NCBI GenBank assembly: GCA_947305835.1
Contig: CAMZEQ010000029.1
Coordinates: forward strand, 1-8,151
Length of the DNA stretch: 8,151 bases
From: an uncultured Alphaproteobacteria bacterium
GTDB lineage: Bacteria > Pseudomonadota > Alphaproteobacteria > CAAHEQ01 > UBA3637
Direction: 5' to 3'
Under the pieces are notes generated by a model. That model was given only the letters and a program-made list of their open reading frames with translations. It was not told the origin of the DNA and made no database searches. A program made the translations under genes and the position numbers. Positions 7,005-8,151 of this stretch are shown here, in pieces; position 1 is the stretch's first letter, and the number at the start of each line of letters is the position of its first letter.

Positions 7005-7039
7005 TTTCTTTCCTTTTTTAAAATGTTAATCACACCTGA

Positions 7040-7062
7040 GGGCAGCCAAATTTCATCAGCCC
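7040..7062. other. Imperfect 23-bp dyad between rpmI and the phosphomannomutase promoter
   Basis: GGGC and GCCC arms flank a partly symmetric AAATTT centre. It sits in the rpmI leader on the minus strand and just upstream of the plus-strand -35 element at 7065. It could be an operator for the divergent genes or a short leader hairpin in rpmI mRNA (GGGCUG/CUGCCC with one mismatch). I could not identify a convincing rpmI promoter; CATAAT near 7080 on the minus strand lacks a good -35. Confidence 0.35.
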
Positions 7063-7064
7063 TT

Positions 7065-7093
7065 TTGGTAAACGCGGATATTATGTTTAAAAT
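7065..7093 (+). promoter_or_regulatory. Predicted promoter of the phosphomannomutase gene
   Basis: TTGGTA (7065-7070) and TAAAAT (7088-7093) are 17 bases apart, matching the sigma70 consensus at four and five of six positions. Transcription would begin near 7100, giving a leader of about 64 nt. This location argues against an upstream start codon for the gene at 7023 or 7083. Confidence 0.65.
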
Positions 7094-7119
7094 TATCTAC
7101 ACTCTCGGTCGAAAATCAG

Positions 7120-7145
7120 AAGGTCATCCTCGGGTGACTTTTTTT
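7120..7145 (+). terminator. Terminator-like hairpin in the phosphomannomutase leader
   Basis: AAGGTCATC (7120-7128) pairs with GGTGACTTT (7133-7141) around a CTCG loop, giving nine pairs including two G-U, and is followed by a run ending at seven consecutive T (7139-7145). It lies between the predicted promoter and the start codon at 7164. It therefore looks like a leader attenuator, or a stop for an earlier plus-strand transcript. Stem stability is modest. Confidence 0.5.
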
Positions 7146-7163
7146 AATTGTGAAAAGGACAAA

Positions 7164-7925
7164 ATGACTAAACCAAAAGTGTTTTTATCTGATAATGATG
7201 GTACGTTAACAGTGGCCAGACGGCCTATTCGCGGTGAAATGGCCAAAACGATGGTCGAATTTGCAAATACGTTTAAATTTGCTATTGTAACGGGATCCCC
7301 CTATAAGGACATGGTTGAACAGATGCCCCCTGAATTATTGGATAATCCCAATATCGATTATTGGTGTTGTATGGGGAATATTTTATATAATTGCGGCAAA
7401 GAATTGCATAATTCTCATAATACGATTGACCTTGATAAATTTGACCCGATTATGCGGGATATTTTGAAAAATTGTCCGTTACAGTATCATAAATCTTTTC
7501 CGCGTCACCATGAAGTTAATGCCAATTGCGCCATTAATTTTACGATGTTGGGTCGGCCCGAAGTGGGGGAGCCTTCCTTGGAAGATCGTCAAGAATATGT
7601 TCAATGGGATAATGAAAAGGGGCAGCGAAAATGGATTATTGACAATTTGGTGGAACAACACCCCGAATATAATTTTACCTATGGTGGTCAAATTTCGGTG
7701 GATATTGTCAAAAAAGGTTGTGATAAAGCTCAGGTTGTTCAATACTATAAAGACAAATATCATATTGTTTATTTTGGCGACCGCATTTACCGGCGCGGTA
7801 ATGATAATTCCATCGCTCATGAAGTTGTGGATTGCGGTGGCAGTATTTATTCGGTCAGCGGTCCCGAAGAAACAATGCATATTATGCAGCGATTGATTCA
7901 GGAAGAAAAGAGTAGAAAATATTGA
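7164..7925 (+). CDS. HAD-IIB phosphomannomutase of the eukaryotic PMM1/PMM2 type
   Basis: A 253-aa cytosolic enzyme candidate that would convert mannose-6-phosphate to mannose-1-phosphate for GDP-mannose and surface glycans. Motif I is DNDGTLT with Asp10 as nucleophile and Asp12 as acid/base. Motif II is TGS at 43-45. GGQISVD (174-180) and the following GCDKAQ (motif III Lys188) match the PMM signature GGxISxD...DK. FGDRIYRRGNDNSI (204-217) is motif IV and corresponds to the FGD-x5-GND signature of human PMM. Length matches PMM2 (246 aa). The cap motif FRNGM is altered to INFTMLGR (124-131), so substrate preference is less certain. The frame is open back to 7023, but AAAAGGA just before 7164, the PMM-like N-terminus and the promoter at 7065 favour this start. 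Typical bacterial phosphomannomutases (ManB/AlgC) belong to a different fold. Alternative: another HAD sugar phosphatase. Confidence 0.8.
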   Translation: MTKPKVFLSDNDGTLTVARRPIRGEMAKTMVEFANTFKFAIVTGSPYKDMVEQMPPELLDNPNIDYWCCMGNILYNCGKELHNSHNTIDLDKFDPIMRDILKNCPLQYHKSFPRHHEVNANCAINFTMLGRPEVGEPSLEDRQEYVQWDNEKGQRKWIIDNLVEQHPEYNFTYGGQISVDIVKKGCDKAQVVQYYKDKYHIVYFGDRIYRRGNDNSIAHEVVDCGGSIYSVSGPEETMHIMQRLIQEEKSRKY

Positions 7926-7950
7926 CAAAATAAAAAGAATAAGCTATAAT
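7922..7950 (+). promoter_or_regulatory. Perfect consensus sigma70 promoter
   Basis: TTGACA (7922-7927), a 17-base AT-rich spacer and TATAAT (7945-7950) match the consensus at all twelve positions. The -35 hexamer includes the TGA stop codon of the phosphomannomutase gene. The start of transcription would fall near 7957, leaving a leader of less than 20 nt for the gene at 7975. A promoter this strong usually needs a repressor or serves a highly expressed gene. Confidence 0.85.
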
Positions 7951-7976
7951 ATCCTCTGATAAAAGGATAAGAGGAT
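7951..7976 (+). promoter_or_regulatory. 7-bp inverted repeat over the start site and start codon
   Basis: ATCCTCT (7951-7957) and AGAGGAT (7970-7976) are exact reverse complements 12 bases apart. They directly follow the -10 hexamer, and the right arm reaches into the ATG. The ribosome binding site AAAGGA (7962-7967) lies in the loop. It could be a repressor operator on DNA, or in read-through mRNA a hairpin hiding the start codon. Initiation near 7957 would leave out most of the left arm. Confidence 0.5.
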
Positions 7977-8151
7977 GTTTCTGACATATCAGCAGTCTCG
8001 GGATAAAGATTTGGTGAGTTATTTGGCCGAACAGGTTGTTCTGGAACCTGTTGTCAGTGTTAAGTGTTTGCCGGGGTCAATGGCCCATAATTACCTGATT
8101 AATCATAAATATGTTTTACATAAACTACTTCAACAATCTCCATTAGAACCT
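7975..8151 (+). CDS. Partial gene, possible choline kinase/APH-like phosphotransferase N-terminus
   Basis: The frame is open from the ATG at 7975 to the window end (59 codons). AAAGGA 7 nt upstream and a perfect promoter support it as a real gene. The stretch VVSVKCLPGSMAHNYLINHK (27-46), followed by YVLHKLL, resembles the first strands of the N-lobe of choline kinase and aminoglycoside phosphotransferase-like proteins, where a G-x-x-x-N-x-x-Y loop is followed by KYVLR. The usual Asn and Arg positions are only partly met, and the catalytic HxD and DxD motifs lie outside, so the family call is tentative. Its place after a phosphomannomutase fits sugar or choline phosphorylation for surface glycans (inference). 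The gene itself is fairly certain, the function is not. Confidence 0.6.
   Translation, partial: MFLTYQQSRDKDLVSYLAEQVVLEPVVSVKCLPGSMAHNYLINHKYVLHKLLQQSPLEP

Noticed and set aside
7023..7163. N-terminal extension of the phosphomannomutase frame from 7023
   Set aside because: The extra 47 residues are unlike PMM proteins, the predicted promoter and leader hairpin lie within them, and a good ribosome binding site precedes 7164.
7479..7928. Minus-strand frame of 149 codons opposite phosphomannomutase
   Set aside because: The plus strand carries clear HAD motifs across the same bases; the antisense product has no recognisable motif.

Overview
This is a moderately AT-rich bacterial window with eight closely packed protein genes, most preceded by AAAGGA-type ribosome binding sites. 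Taxonomy cannot be proved from the sequence. The pilin-like proteins resemble long PilV-type proteins that I associate with uncultured low-GC gut Alphaproteobacteria, so that group is my best guess (inference). No tRNA, rRNA, CRISPR array, insertion sequence or integrase was seen.

Left block (1-2580, minus strand): an operon glyA - unknown 170-aa protein - cysS. It starts from a good sigma70-like promoter (TTGCGT-N17-TATGAT). Its genes are 2 bp apart or overlap by 4 bp. The first gene makes glycine and one-carbon units from serine, the last charges tRNA with cysteine, and the middle one is unassigned.

Middle block (2640-6300, minus strand): a two-gene surface cassette. The upstream gene encodes a membrane-anchored, cysteine-rich protein with a C-terminal LamG/concanavalin-A-like domain. 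The downstream gene encodes a very long type IV prepilin-like protein of PilV type, with a prepilin peptidase site, two HxH repeats like those of phage tail fibres, and two cysteine-knot-like modules at the C-terminus. Together they look like the tip or adhesin part of a type IVb-like pilus. No shufflon cassettes or recombinase lie beside them.

Ribosomal block (6394-7004, minus strand): rpmI-rplT (L35-L20) with a strong intrinsic terminator. infC, the frequent upstream partner, is absent.

Right block (7040-8151, plus strand, divergent from rpmI): a HAD-family phosphomannomutase of the eukaryotic PMM1/PMM2 type. A terminator-like hairpin lies between its predicted promoter and its start codon. 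A perfect consensus sigma70 promoter (TTGACA-N17-TATAAT) overlaps its stop codon and drives a gene that runs off the window, possibly a choline kinase/APH-like phosphotransferase. The last two genes may serve sugar-phosphate or surface-glycan metabolism (inference).
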